The translations under genes were made by a program, and so were the position numbers. Under the pieces are notes generated by a model. It ran no database searches. It saw nothing but the letters and a program-made list of their open reading frames with translations, and was not told the origin of the DNA. A DNA stretch of 64,000 nt from a virus: IMG/VR virus record IMGVR_UViG_3300044631_000551, positions 1 to 64,000 of that record. The stretch is one strand, 5' to 3'. Every line of letters starts with the position of its first letter. The first letter of the stretch is position 1. This document shows positions 37,572-46,111 of the stretch, piece by piece.

Positions 37572-37786
37572 TATTCGCCACCATTTCCGCCGTCACCACC
37601 ATCACCATTACCACCGTCATTACCTTCTGCTGAACCATCTGGACCATCGCCCTCAGTTCCTCTTCCAGGAAACGCTTTGGCTAACTTACCATTAATCATG
37701 CGAATTGGTTTTTTGGTGACTTTGATTCTCTTCCCTTCAAATCCAGGAACTGTAAATTCAACCATAAAGTCTTTAAGAGTTTTCAT
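37571..37786 (-). CDS. Small protein with Gly/Asp/Asn-rich tail
   Basis: This 71-residue protein is not recognised. Residues 1-42 are basic (GKRIKVTKKPIRMINGKLAK) and residues 43-71 are a flexible acidic Gly/Asp/Asn tail (GGNGDGGDGGNGGE). It sits between the spike beta-helix gene and gp25, where T4-like phages often have small baseplate or spike-tip genes, but no PAAR motif is visible. A TACTAAATA late element lies 24-30 nt upstream of its ATG, so it may head a gp25-gp6-wedge transcript. Confidence 0.65.
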   Translation of the reverse strand: MKTLKDFMVEFTVPGFEGKRIKVTKKPIRMINGKLAKAFPGRGTEGDGPDGSAEGNDGGNGDGGDGGNGGE

Positions 37787-37809
37787 GTAAATTCTCCGCT
37801 GTTATAGTG

Positions 37810-37816
37810 TATTTAG
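37810..37816 (-). promoter_or_regulatory. Candidate late promoter (TACTAAATA class)
   Basis: The minus strand reads GCTACTAAATAC in the 36-nt gap between the spike gene and the small gene that precedes gp25. The 12 bases are identical to those before gp13. An ATG with GGAGAATTTAC follows 24 nt later. Confidence 0.5.
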
Positions 37817-37822
37817 TAGCGT

Positions 37823-38998
37823 TTAAGAACCGAGTTTGTATTCTTTTTTCTTTGGATCGCCAAGTTTTTGCGCGTCGGAAGCATTCGCAGCGCCACCGCC
37901 ACCAACAGCAAGATTGTGATTATCGCCACGAGAATCTTTACCAGTAGCTTTAAGGTTTGTACTACCTTTTACGTTTAGAGCAGTTCCAACTTCAACAGAA
38001 GAACCATCAAGAATTGTTTGACTTCCTGATTTTAAGTTTGTTGCTTTAGAAGCAGTTTGGTTTATACTAGCTCCACTATTGAGATTAATATCGCCTTTAA
38101 CATCAACATTAAATTTGCCACCGACTTTCCAGTTTACATCACCGACTGTGTCAATATTCGTATTACCGTTTGTAGAAATATTGGTGTCGCCAATCACTGT
38201 AATGTTTATGTTTCCGCCAACGAATAGTTCGTTGTTGGCATAGGTAATAATCTGTATGCCATTTTGTCCACGGATTACAATGGACTTGTCTTGGTGAATG
38301 GTAATGAACGCGCCATTCTTATGTTGAATGTTAATTCGCTCTACACCCTCAGTATCATCCATCTCAATAAAATGACCAGTGTTAGATTTTACCAGAATAT
38401 TCTTACCGTATTCTGCGGCGAACTGGCTTGCTTTTTCTGTAATGGTGGCACCGCCAGCAGTCTCGACAGATAACTTTGTTTTATCTTTCCAGTCAGAAAG
38501 AGGAGTCTTTCTATCAATCGGACGTTCTTCTGCTAAGAATGTGTCTGGGAAACTAATTTGCTCGTTTCCAAGCATATCCAGCTTTGGAACCTTTCTGGCA
38601 TATTTTTTAATTAGAGCTTCGTTTACTGGTATATCATCAGGAAACTTCGCAAGTTTTGATATATTAGTAAAATCTATTTTGTTCTTGATAATACTATCAA
38701 TGTCGTCCAAATATGTTTGTAAATTAGAAACCGAATCTAATGCTCCGCCAAAAGAACCACCGAGATCAGAACTTAATGTTTCCAACGCGCTATTGATGTC
38801 TGAGAATTGACTAATAGTTCCTACGATTGCAATGTTTTCTGGCTTGATACCATTTTTTACTAGTTGATCAAACTCTGTTTTTGCTTTCGCTAAAACTTGT
38901 TCTTTAGATTCTGTTGCGCTGATGTTTAAATCTAACGCGACAGTAGTATCTGCGTCAAATTTAACTAGGTCTTTTGCGCTCTTAATTACGTTAGCCAT
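37823..38998 (-). CDS. Central spike beta-helix protein (gp5 C-terminal-like)
   Basis: This 391-residue protein has residues 1-150 that are helical (KEQVLAKAKTEFDQLVKNG). From about 195 the sequence becomes the membrane-piercing spike type: LVKSNTGHFIEMDDTEGVER, NIQHKNGAFITIHQDKS, then short strands with regular Gly/Asn turns (NINITVIGDTNISTNGNTNI, DVKGDINLNSGASINQTA), as in gp5 and VgrG beta-helices. No lysozyme or OB domain is present. Those occur in the two genes upstream. It is therefore the tip part of a split gp5, coupled by overlap to the upstream OB-fold gene (38998). Confidence 0.82.
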   Translation of the reverse strand: MANVIKSAKDLVKFDADTTVALDLNISATESKEQVLAKAKTEFDQLVKNGIKPENIAIVGTISQFSDINSALETLSSDLGGSFGGALDSVSNLQTYLDDIDSIIKNKIDFTNISKLAKFPDDIPVNEALIKKYARKVPKLDMLGNEQISFPDTFLAEERPIDRKTPLSDWKDKTKLSVETAGGATITEKASQFAAEYGKNILVKSNTGHFIEMDDTEGVERINIQHKNGAFITIHQDKSIVIRGQNGIQIITYANNELFVGGNINITVIGDTNISTNGNTNIDTVGDVNWKVGGKFNVDVKGDINLNSGASINQTASKATNLKSGSQTILDGSSVEVGTALNVKGSTNLKATGKDSRGDNHNLAVGGGGAANASDAQKLGDPKKKEYKLGS

Positions 38999-39945
38999 TA
39001 GCTTGTACTTCCTCCTGTTGATACAGCAACACCCGTGGTATCATAAGTTTCTGGTCGTTTACCAGGAGGTCTAGTTATACTTAACAAATCGCTGACATAT
39101 TTTTTAGTCAGTGTGACTTTATCTGATTGGTTGCCTCCTAAAATAACAACACGATTTCCTGGAAATCCTATTTGAGCTACAAACGCGACATGGCCAAAAC
39201 CACTGGAAATTGGTCCTCGCTTGAATACTGCGATATCACCAACTTGAATATTGGCTTCATCTAGTTTACTTTCTTTTGTTCCTTTTTCCCAAACAGTTGT
39301 TCCATAACCATTTTTGCTGTGAGTGTTATATTTCGGAGAAGCATATGCTCTAGAACTATTAACTGCTGATGGATATGAGTACCCTTGAGAAGAAAGTATA
39401 GAACCCACAAATGCTCCACACCACGGAGTTACAGAAGGATCTATTCCGCTATTTACTCTTGTCTTAAACAGATTCATTAAACAAGCCTTATCAGTTCTTT
39501 CTTGATATCCTAACCATGCTGCAGCAGAATTAACAAGTCCTTGTTTTGGTTGTGGGCACGAGCCGTCGGTTGGTCTGTTGGCAGCAGGAGAATTAACACC
39601 AGAAAGATTTTCAACAGAACCTTCTAGTCTGTTTACTGCGCCTGTTGCAGCATAGGAAGCCGAAGAAACACCACCATTAATAACACCAAGAATAAATGGT
39701 TGTTGTAATAATTCTCCATCCATAAAGAAACCAAGAACCATCTGTCCTGCGTTTATCTTAGCAGAGCCACCATTCAACACAGGAGCCAGTGGTAGATTCT
39801 CAGTCGGCAATACTTCTGACGAAGGATGAAATCCGATAGCTCGAACGCGAACGCGCCCAAGTTGAGTTGGGTCTGAAAAAGTATCTTCGGCAACTCCGAC
39901 AAACCAGATAAACTTTCCGTATGGTGTATTTTTTAAGTCTCTCAT
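38998..39945 (-). CDS. gp5-like OB-fold spike protein with NlpC/P60-type amidase domain
   Basis: This 315-residue protein has residues 1-92 as a gp5 OB-fold: GRVRVRAIGFHPSS, LPLAPVLNGG, GQMVLGFFMDGELLQQPFIL. Residues about 135-295 are a TIGR02594/CHAP-like cysteine peptidase domain with C176 in TPWCGAF, H252 in SGFGHVAFV and N272 in GGNQSD as the likely catalytic set. The tail spike would thus carry an amidase or endopeptidase in place of T4 lysozyme. It overlaps both neighbours by 1-4 nt. The OB domain is closely similar to that of the upstream gene, so the two arose by duplication. Confidence 0.85.
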   Translation of the reverse strand: MRDLKNTPYGKFIWFVGVAEDTFSDPTQLGRVRVRAIGFHPSSEVLPTENLPLAPVLNGGSAKINAGQMVLGFFMDGELLQQPFILGVINGGVSSASYAATGAVNRLEGSVENLSGVNSPAANRPTDGSCPQPKQGLVNSAAAWLGYQERTDKACLMNLFKTRVNSGIDPSVTPWCGAFVGSILSSQGYSYPSAVNSSRAYASPKYNTHSKNGYGTTVWEKGTKESKLDEANIQVGDIAVFKRGPISSGFGHVAFVAQIGFPGNRVVILGGNQSDKVTLTKKYVSDLLSITRPPGKRPETYDTTGVAVSTGGSTS

Positions 39946-40829
39946 ATTCTAGTTGGTATCTTATCTTTTGAAACAAATGATGGAACTGGATATAATACGT
40001 TTTTTCTGTAATTACCGTTTTTGTTAAAACCAAAATCATTACTTATGCTACTTCTACGCACTGCATTTACTAAATCTTGTGCTCGTCCACCTCTAAAATC
40101 TGTTCGACCTTCGACATGTGCAGCAGCAGAATTCTGTTTGATTGAATCTGTTAGAGCGTTAGCGACAGCAACCAAATATGACTTATCAAGCTGACCACCT
40201 TTTGCTGTATTGACAGCAATCAAAGCTGTATCTATATCTTTAATCGCTTTCCATGCTGACGGATTAGCAAAGGTAGGCTCATATTGACCAGGAGATGTAA
40301 TGATTCCCTTAACAGTTTTTTGTTGATATGCGCCAGAGCCAACTCTGTTGTAAATACTTTGAGCTACGTCCGCGCAACCTTGAAAATCATTACCAAACGC
40401 TTCGCGCGAACAAATAGCAACTAAAGACCAGAATTCTTCGTCTGGTGCTCCATCAGTAAATAATTCTTCGATGGCAGATTTTGTAGCTTCTAATATACTC
40501 TTTACAGAGCCACCTACTTTTCTCAAAGAGTCAAATATACCACTACCGCTTGTTGCGCCATTAATAGTTCCTAGCACAAATGGTTGTTGTATCAAACTTC
40601 CGTCCATAAAGAAACCTAGCACCATTTGACCTTTTTTAATAGGCTGGATTCCTCCATCTAATACAGGCGCAAGCGGTAAATCTTTGGCGCGAAGTTCTTT
40701 CGAAGAAGGATGATAACCAAACGCGCGAACACGAACTCTTCCTAGTTGCAAAGGATCGTCAAAAGTATTCTCTACTACACCAATAAACCAGTAGAATTCA
40801 TCATAAGGTGTATTTGTCAAATCTCTCAT
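39942..40829 (-). CDS. gp5-like OB-fold spike protein with SleB-type hydrolase domain
   Basis: This 295-residue protein has residues 1-92 repeating the OB-fold of the neighbouring gene (GRVRVRAFGYHPSS, GQMVLGFFMDGSLIQQPFVL). Residues about 130-260 are a SleB/hydrolase_2-like lytic transglycosylase domain: ICSREAFGNDFQGCADVAQS with probable catalytic E143, then IYNRVGSGAY and SPGQYEPTF. It is coupled by 4-nt overlaps to gp27 upstream and to the amidase-bearing paralogue downstream. In T4 a trimer of gp5 OB domains sits on the gp27 ring. Here two different subunits are available for that place. Confidence 0.85.
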   Translation of the reverse strand: MRDLTNTPYDEFYWFIGVVENTFDDPLQLGRVRVRAFGYHPSSKELRAKDLPLAPVLDGGIQPIKKGQMVLGFFMDGSLIQQPFVLGTINGATSGSGIFDSLRKVGGSVKSILEATKSAIEELFTDGAPDEEFWSLVAICSREAFGNDFQGCADVAQSIYNRVGSGAYQQKTVKGIITSPGQYEPTFANPSAWKAIKDIDTALIAVNTAKGGQLDKSYLVAVANALTDSIKQNSAAAHVEGRTDFRGGRAQDLVNAVRRSSISNDFGFNKNGNYRKNVLYPVPSFVSKDKIPTRI

Positions 40830-42193
40830 CGTGCACCATTTATCAAATCTTTTTCATATGCGTCTTTATACAAATCTACATAAGTTTGAAATATAGTACC
40901 TTTGATATTATGTTTTACAGCACCAACTATGAAGTCGCCAGATTGTCTATTTGAATTTTCGTCTTCTGTAATACCACTCTTAGCAGGAACATTTAGATTT
41001 AAGATATCTCCTGGTTTGATGTAAGGATTACCATAGACTTCAATTGTTATTTTGGTTTGTTCTAACAATGCTCTTTGCGCGCGAGCATAGAGATATTTTT
41101 CTTCTAAATAATCATCACGTTCCCAAGCATTTTCGGATACGGCAATATACGAAGCTGGTGTAAAATCATATTTTAATCCTTGTGGATTCAAATCGACATT
41201 AGTAGCAAACACTGGATATTTCGTATCAAACGCGCTGTTCTTGCCTAGCAAGAATATGTTTTTACTATCTTTTTCATATTCAAATGTTTTGGTCGGTGTT
41301 TTAACTTCTCTGTTTATTAAATCGATTAACATTATCTCACTTCTAAGCACACCAGAAGCAATCAAATCAAAGTAGTTTGAGTGTTCATATTGAGAAAGAT
41401 ACAATACTCGGAAGTAATCTTTTTCAACACTAGCATCAAGATCTGTATTGTTTCGTTCTGGATAAAACGTATATCTGAATGCTCTTTGTTTGTTGGCGTC
41501 GCTCGCAATAGATCTAGCAGTTTTTAACTTAAAACCCTGATAATCTTGATAAAAGAAGTATGTGCTATCATCAGATTGAGAAGATAACGACTGAGACAAT
41601 AATCTAGATATAGCGTCGAATGGCTTTATCTGATTGAAGATAAATCCATTTTTAATGATATTCTTGCTGCTAATCCAGTCATCCCCAGTGCCAATTTTTT
41701 CTCTATCTGGCGGATCCTTTTTAACAAACCTAGACTCAACGATTTGCTTGATGACATCCGAAGGTGTGCCTTCTGGATAAAACTTAATCAGTGGCCACGC
41801 GTTCGTTACAGCAGGAAAAGTATACGCAACAATATCATATACCTTTTCTTTTTGTGTTGTGGTTTGAATTGAATTTTCTATGTTTGTAATATAAAAATTC
41901 AATATAATTTTGTTTTCTATAGGATCATCTTGAAATTTGAATAGTGTTACTTCTATGACACTACCGAGAGATAAAAAGCCGTCGTCGACCAAATTTATAC
42001 CATCTACCAACGATGCTTCTAAACTAATAGAATATCTAAGCAAAGATTGTTTTAATGATATAGAATTTATAAGTGTAGCGATACCAACGCCATCTTTTAC
42101 TGACCTATCTTTTTTCAAAACAACAGAATAGCTAAATTCATTTACTGTATTGCTATTTTGCACGATGAGATGTGGCTTCAAACTCGTATCCAT
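40826..42193 (-). CDS. gp27: Baseplate hub protein gp27
   Basis: This is the probable hub subunit whose trimer binds the spike and continues the tail tube, 455 residues (T4 has 391). The predicted organisation agrees with gp27: N-terminal tube-like beta domain with SISLKQSLLRYSISLEASLV and SVIEVTLFKF, middle insertion, and C-terminal tube-like domain ending with YIKPGDILNLNVPAKSG and GDFIVGAVKHNIKGTIFQTY. It overlaps the OB/SleB spike gene by 4 nt and follows gp53 by one base. The call rests on domain pattern plus location next to the gp5-like genes. Confidence 0.88.
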   Translation of the reverse strand: MDTSLKPHLIVQNSNTVNEFSYSVVLKKDRSVKDGVGIATLINSISLKQSLLRYSISLEASLVDGINLVDDGFLSLGSVIEVTLFKFQDDPIENKIILNFYITNIENSIQTTTQKEKVYDIVAYTFPAVTNAWPLIKFYPEGTPSDVIKQIVESRFVKKDPPDREKIGTGDDWISSKNIIKNGFIFNQIKPFDAISRLLSQSLSSQSDDSTYFFYQDYQGFKLKTARSIASDANKQRAFRYTFYPERNNTDLDASVEKDYFRVLYLSQYEHSNYFDLIASGVLRSEIMLIDLINREVKTPTKTFEYEKDSKNIFLLGKNSAFDTKYPVFATNVDLNPQGLKYDFTPASYIAVSENAWERDDYLEEKYLYARAQRALLEQTKITIEVYGNPYIKPGDILNLNVPAKSGITEDENSNRQSGDFIVGAVKHNIKGTIFQTYVDLYKDAYEKDLINGAR

Positions 42194-42194
42194 A

Positions 42195-42722
42195 TTATCC
42201 TCTTAGACTTTTCTCTAACTCTAAAGTAATTTGTTTACTAAATGTTTTATCGATAAGTCTAATGTTTCTTTTTTGTTCATTAAGATCAAATTCTTTGTCG
42301 TAAGCATAAACAGGAACAAGCCAGCCGTCAAAATCATCACCACTAAAAACATAGTTAAATGTATCTAGAGAATATCGTTCATCAGATATGCTGTCAGCAT
42401 ATTCAACAACTAAAGTTTGTGCTGCAGTAATAGAACCATATTTCTTTACAATAAATTCTTGAAATTCTTCATCGCTCAGAACCCAATCAAAGTACGGATC
42501 AATCATTTGATTAGAAATCATAACTAACCAAGCATAGTCAACAGAACCATAATAGTTATGCGCTACCATAGAAGGCTTTTCGCCATCTTTAACTTCGTAA
42601 GTGTAAAACAATGATTGCCCTAAAAGTAATTCTTTGATGATGTTGGACTTCAACATAATGTTTCTAAGAACAGCACCATTATACTGTATCAGTGGAAAAT
42701 TGCTAAAATATTGCTTTGCCAT
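42195..42722 (-). CDS. gp53: Baseplate wedge protein gp53
   Basis: This 175-residue protein (T4 gp53 has 196) connects wedges to the hub. The conserved middle reads YTYEVKDGEKPSMVAHNYYG and DYAWLVMISNQMIDPYFDW, matching the LysM-like core of gp53 (the T4 protein has WVLLMCNDNYDPYYGW). It lies between gp48 and gp27. The ribosome site is AAAAAGAAATGG, rather weak. Confidence 0.9.
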   Translation of the reverse strand: MAKQYFSNFPLIQYNGAVLRNIMLKSNIIKELLLGQSLFYTYEVKDGEKPSMVAHNYYGSVDYAWLVMISNQMIDPYFDWVLSDEEFQEFIVKKYGSITAAQTLVVEYADSISDERYSLDTFNYVFSGDDFDGWLVPVYAYDKEFDLNEQKRNIRLIDKTFSKQITLELEKSLRG

Positions 42723-42735
42723 TTCTTTTTTTACC

Positions 42736-44061
42736 TTATACGAATGGTAGAGGTTTTAATTTCTTTCCAGTTCTATCCGTGTAGTTAATTTTAGCTTGTA
42801 GGGATTGAACTTCTGTTGCTATTAAATTCATGTCTACTTTAACTTGAGTTATTTGAGCTTTAATGTTGGCGACTCTATTCGGATCGTTTACACCAGGACC
42901 ACTTAAAATAGTGCGTTCTTCCTCTTTGAGTGCTTCTAATTGATTAAATTTGAATTTCCAATCATTTACTAATTGATTAATCTCAGCTTCGGTTTCTGCT
43001 CTAGATTGAGAAACAGGTGTTTCTACAGTTTTATCTGACTGAGATGCATCTTGGCTAAACATATCAAGTTTATTTGGTTTCATAGCAATCCCACCAGAAT
43101 TAAGAATGACATTTTTGTTTAGCGGGAATATTTCTTTAAACGAAAGAGAAAGCGAAACTGCCTGCGGTGCATCTTCTGTTGTAAACACATTAAAACCATT
43201 TGGCGCATAGTTTACTTCAATGTTAGTTAGCGCGCATCTAGAGAAAGAGTAAAGATAATTGGTTCCTAGAAATGCCAACTCAAATTCATGCGGTGTCTTC
43301 AACAATAATCCATCGGGTTCTGGTAAAGCAAAATATCTTAATAGATTTATGATTTCGCGTAGATTATCAGATTCTTCTTTATTTTTAGGTTGTAGCATTG
43401 GCCAATCTAATCTAAAATTTCTTGGTTCCACGTTTTCAAAGATATTTGCAGAAAATGGATTTGCGATATTTCCCAAGGCAAGAGTACTAATTCCTCTTAC
43501 CGAATCTATATTTTGTAGTAGAGTTCTAGCAAGATAATCTCCTGCACGAGCTGCCGCCAACGCGCCATCGGTACCAAATGAATCTTGCACTTCCAATCCG
43601 AGACTATATCCTGCTCCAGCAATACCAAGTTTATCTAGAGAATATTCAATATTTAATGATTCTGTTGGTATCTGCGCTGGTAACGGAAGAGAAATATACG
43701 TATCTGTTTTTACTTCTTGGGAAGTGAGAAGTTTTGGTCTAAAGGTATCTAAAAAAACATTTGCAGTTTTTTGTGCTTCTTGTTTTGCTGTATCTTTAAG
43801 AGTTTGATCTTTCTGTAATTCTTCGGTCGTTTTTGCGGCGGCTTCTGCATTGTATTTAAGTATCTTACTAATTTCGTTACCAGCTTTTGTATAGCTTGTT
43901 TTTACAGGTTTAATAAGAAAACTGTAATGATTGCTGCCTTGGTCAGTCAAGAATTGTATCGATTTAGCGACTTGTGTTTCGTTTCTCGCTCTGTCGATAT
44001 CCTGCGTCGCAACATTTTTGCCACGCGCGCCACCTCTTGATCTTGGTCCTGTACTAGTCAT
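42736..44061 (-). CDS. gp48: Baseplate tail-tube cap gp48
   Basis: This is the probable gp48, which sits on the hub and starts tail-tube assembly with gp54. The longest frame begins at 44109, but the ATG at 44061 (MTSTGPRSRGGARGKN) has an upstream AAGG and avoids overlap with gp4, so I use it (441 residues, T4 has 364). Landmarks are YSFLIKPVKTSY, PRNFRLDWPMLQPKNKEESD and CALTNIEVNYAPNGFNVFTT, typical of the gp48 tube-like domain. Residues about 370-430 form a coiled coil absent from T4. Its promoters overlap those of gp4 on the other strand. Confidence 0.88.
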   Translation of the reverse strand: MTSTGPRSRGGARGKNVATQDIDRARNETQVAKSIQFLTDQGSNHYSFLIKPVKTSYTKAGNEISKILKYNAEAAAKTTEELQKDQTLKDTAKQEAQKTANVFLDTFRPKLLTSQEVKTDTYISLPLPAQIPTESLNIEYSLDKLGIAGAGYSLGLEVQDSFGTDGALAAARAGDYLARTLLQNIDSVRGISTLALGNIANPFSANIFENVEPRNFRLDWPMLQPKNKEESDNLREIINLLRYFALPEPDGLLLKTPHEFELAFLGTNYLYSFSRCALTNIEVNYAPNGFNVFTTEDAPQAVSLSLSFKEIFPLNKNVILNSGGIAMKPNKLDMFSQDASQSDKTVETPVSQSRAETEAEINQLVNDWKFKFNQLEALKEEERTILSGPGVNDPNRVANIKAQITQVKVDMNLIATEVQSLQAKINYTDRTGKKLKPLPFV

Positions 44062-44068
44062 ATAAATA
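44061..44068 (+). promoter_or_regulatory. gp4: T4-type late promoter TATAAATA for gp4
   Basis: Exact late consensus on the plus strand, 35 nt before the gp4 ATG. Its first T is also the last base of the gp48 start codon on the other strand, so promoter and start codon overlap. Confidence 0.7.
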
Positions 44069-44087
44069 CCTTGTTGATTATACTCTT

Positions 44088-44094
44088 TATTTAG
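44088..44094 (-). promoter_or_regulatory. Possible weaker late element CTAAATA for gp48
   Basis: CCTAAATA on the minus strand just before gp48. An exact TATAAATA lies farther upstream at 44168-44175, which may be the main promoter. Confidence 0.3.
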
Positions 44095-44102
44095 GCGATA
44101 AA

Positions 44103-44537
44103 ATGGCATGGAAGGGAAAATACAAGGTCAAGAACCCAGCTAAATATAAGGGTGACCCGACCAAAGTTATTTATAGGTCAAGTTTAGAACTAAAGTTTAT
44201 GAACTTTCTTGACACTCATTCTGATGTAATTGAGTGGAACTCGGAGGAAGTTGTAGTTCCTTATCGCTGCGTAACAGACAACAAGATGCATCGATATTTC
44301 GTAGACTTTTGGTTTAGAAAGAAAACGCCAGATGGCAAAATAGAAAGCATACTTGTTGAGATTAAACCACTAGCTCAGACGCGCGAACCTAAGAAACAGC
44401 AGCGAAGAACTAGACGATATATCAACGAAGTTATGACTTGGGGTAAGAATCAGTCGAAGTGGAAAGCTGCGGAAGAGTATTGTAAAGATCGCGGTTGGAA
44501 GTTTCAAATTATTACAGAGAAGGAATTAAACGGCTAA
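44103..44537 (+). CDS. gp4: Head completion protein gp4 (gp50)
   Basis: This 144-residue protein (T4 has 150) is required to finish DNA-filled heads. It has the well-conserved MAWKGKYKVKNPAKYKGDPT start, then IYRSSLELKFMNFLD, and an endonuclease-like core HRYFVDFWFR ... SILVEIKPLAQT ... KWKAAEEYCKDRGW. The D, E and K residues in this core fit a PD-(D/E)XK-like nuclease fold. It is the first gene of the plus-strand block and overlaps the next gene by TAATG at 44537. Confidence 0.95.
   Translation: MAWKGKYKVKNPAKYKGDPTKVIYRSSLELKFMNFLDTHSDVIEWNSEEVVVPYRCVTDNKMHRYFVDFWFRKKTPDGKIESILVEIKPLAQTREPKKQQRRTRRYINEVMTWGKNQSKWKAAEEYCKDRGWKFQIITEKELNG
44168..44175 (-). promoter_or_regulatory. T4-type late promoter TATAAATA for gp48, inside gp4
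   Basis: Exact late consensus on the minus strand, antisense within the gp4 coding region, about 107 nt before the gp48 ATG. Transcripts from here and from the gp4 promoter would overlap by roughly 90 nt at their 5' ends. Confidence 0.5.
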
Positions 44538-45136
44538 TGTCAGCATATATTTACACAAGGTTGGTTAAAGACGCTACGAAAGCTGGCGTTGATATTTCGC
44601 AACACACTACAAAAGCTGTTACATGGTTAAGATCAAAATATGCCGAGATTGGTAAAAATACAGTCGTTCCTTCTAAGTTTATTAATGAATCAGAAAACAA
44701 AAGAAAACGTGTAAAGATGGGCAGAATGTATATGTTCTTGTATGACCCAAAAGGAAAGAAAGAACTTCCATACTACGACCGCTTTCCGCTAATCTTTCCT
44801 GTTCAGTTTGCCCAAGATGGATTTTATGGTCTAAACTTACATTATCTTCCACCGATCCTAAGAGCTAGATTATTGGACGCTCTATACGAGTTGAGAGTCA
44901 ATACTGAAAAGAAAGACGAAACAACTCGTCTTCGTTTGACATACAGACTATTATCGGGAGCAGGTCGTTACAAATTATTTGCTCCTTGTTTTAAGCATTA
45001 CCTTTACGAACACACTCGTTCTTCGTTCATCTATGTTCCACCAGAACAATGGGATATGACAGTGTTTCTACCAACAGAACAATTCAAGAAAGCTACCAAA
45101 GAGAAAGTTTGGAAAGATAGCAGGAGCAAAGTATAA
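44537..45136 (+). CDS. Probable DNA end protector gp2-like protein
   Basis: This 199-residue protein starts MSAYIYTRLVKDATKAGVDI. Conserved-looking blocks are MGRMYMFLYDPKGKKELPYY followed by DRFPLIFPV and GFYGLNLHYLPPILRARLLD. I associate this family with the gp2 (DNA end protector) annotation in marine T4-like phages, and T4 gene 2 is likewise next to gene 4. Direct similarity to T4 gp2 cannot be shown. The start chosen is the ATG overlapping the gp4 stop. A longer frame from 44495 would run deep into gp4. It overlaps gp54 by one base. Confidence 0.6.
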   Translation: MSAYIYTRLVKDATKAGVDISQHTTKAVTWLRSKYAEIGKNTVVPSKFINESENKRKRVKMGRMYMFLYDPKGKKELPYYDRFPLIFPVQFAQDGFYGLNLHYLPPILRARLLDALYELRVNTEKKDETTRLRLTYRLLSGAGRYKLFAPCFKHYLYEHTRSSFIYVPPEQWDMTVFLPTEQFKKATKEKVWKDSRSKV

Positions 45137-46083
45137 TGGCAGAAGAACTTAATCGCTTTAGCGTAGATACTTTCGTAAGTAAATTCTTACAAGTTGGTTT
45201 AATTCAGGGTTCTAATTTTTATGTGAAGTTTACTCCACCAGTCGATGGATTTAGCGATGTAGCTATGTTATGCTCTGCTACAAATCTTCCTGGGAGAAGA
45301 ATTGCTACATCTGAACAAAGACCTTATGGTTATGGCCAAGTAATAAAAATGCCATATGATGTATTATATGACGAAATCGAATTAACTTTTTATATTGATG
45401 CCAGAAACGCTGCAGCGTTACAACTGTTTGATAAGTGGCTTTCCAAAGTTATAAACACTGGTAAGGAATTTCCTAATAATAAACACAGAGTCGCATATAA
45501 AGACGACTATACTTGCAAAGATTTAAAGATATATGTAATGAATCAAATGGTCGGCACAGAAAATGCTGCTGATGCTGATTCTTCAAATGAAAGTAATTCT
45601 ATGGCGGTAATCGAATGCGAGCTAGTAGAAGCATATCCTATACAGATGGGGTTTCCAGTTTCATTAGATTGGGGTAATGGCGACGAGTTTTTGAGAATTA
45701 ATGTTTCGTTTGCGTACAGAACAACAGAATATAGATTTGGTCAGTTGAGCCTAGAAGCTGTTGATGGTAAATACTATAACACTCGCTCTCCTTATGATAC
45801 GCCAACCAGAGTCGACCAGGATGCTAAGGATATTTCTGATTTCCTAAACAGCACCGCAAACTTTATTGGTACCATTGCTGATACAGCACAGAAGATTAAT
45901 GAGTTTAAGACTAATTTAACTATTCTCAAGAGAGCAGATGGTATTCTCAATACCACAAACTCGTTGCTACCATTCCTTGGCAACAACAGAACCGCAATCG
46001 ACACTATAAATAATGTTAATAAGATTATCTCTGGAACAAGATTTATCAAACAGAACCTGAATAATATTAGAAAATTCCCTTAA
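45136..46083 (+). CDS. gp54: Baseplate tail-tube initiator gp54
   Basis: This 315-residue protein (T4 has 320) is a tail-tube-like protein that together with gp48 provides the platform for tube growth. It shows the tube-family core: YVKFTPPVDGFSDVAMLCSA, TNLPGRRIATSEQRPYGYGQ, MPYDVLYDEIELTFYIDARN and GDEFLRINVSFAYRTTEY. The C-terminal 100 residues are helical. Its ATG overlaps the previous stop (TAATG). The last codons contain a TATAAATA on the plus strand that could serve the next gene. Confidence 0.92.
   Translation: MAEELNRFSVDTFVSKFLQVGLIQGSNFYVKFTPPVDGFSDVAMLCSATNLPGRRIATSEQRPYGYGQVIKMPYDVLYDEIELTFYIDARNAAALQLFDKWLSKVINTGKEFPNNKHRVAYKDDYTCKDLKIYVMNQMVGTENAADADSSNESNSMAVIECELVEAYPIQMGFPVSLDWGNGDEFLRINVSFAYRTTEYRFGQLSLEAVDGKYYNTRSPYDTPTRVDQDAKDISDFLNSTANFIGTIADTAQKINEFKTNLTILKRADGILNTTNSLLPFLGNNRTAIDTINNVNKIISGTRFIKQNLNNIRKFP
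46005..46012 (+). promoter_or_regulatory. Possible late promoter TATAAATA for the hub genes
   Basis: Exact late consensus on the plus strand inside the end of gp54, 100 nt before the ATG at 46112. Confidence 0.45.
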
Positions 46084-46111
46084 TTACTGATTGACTGATT
46101 GGAGAAATACA

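Noticed and set aside
37590-37630. His-rich run on the plus strand
   Set aside because: It is the complement of the Gly/Asp/Asn tail of the small minus-strand gene.
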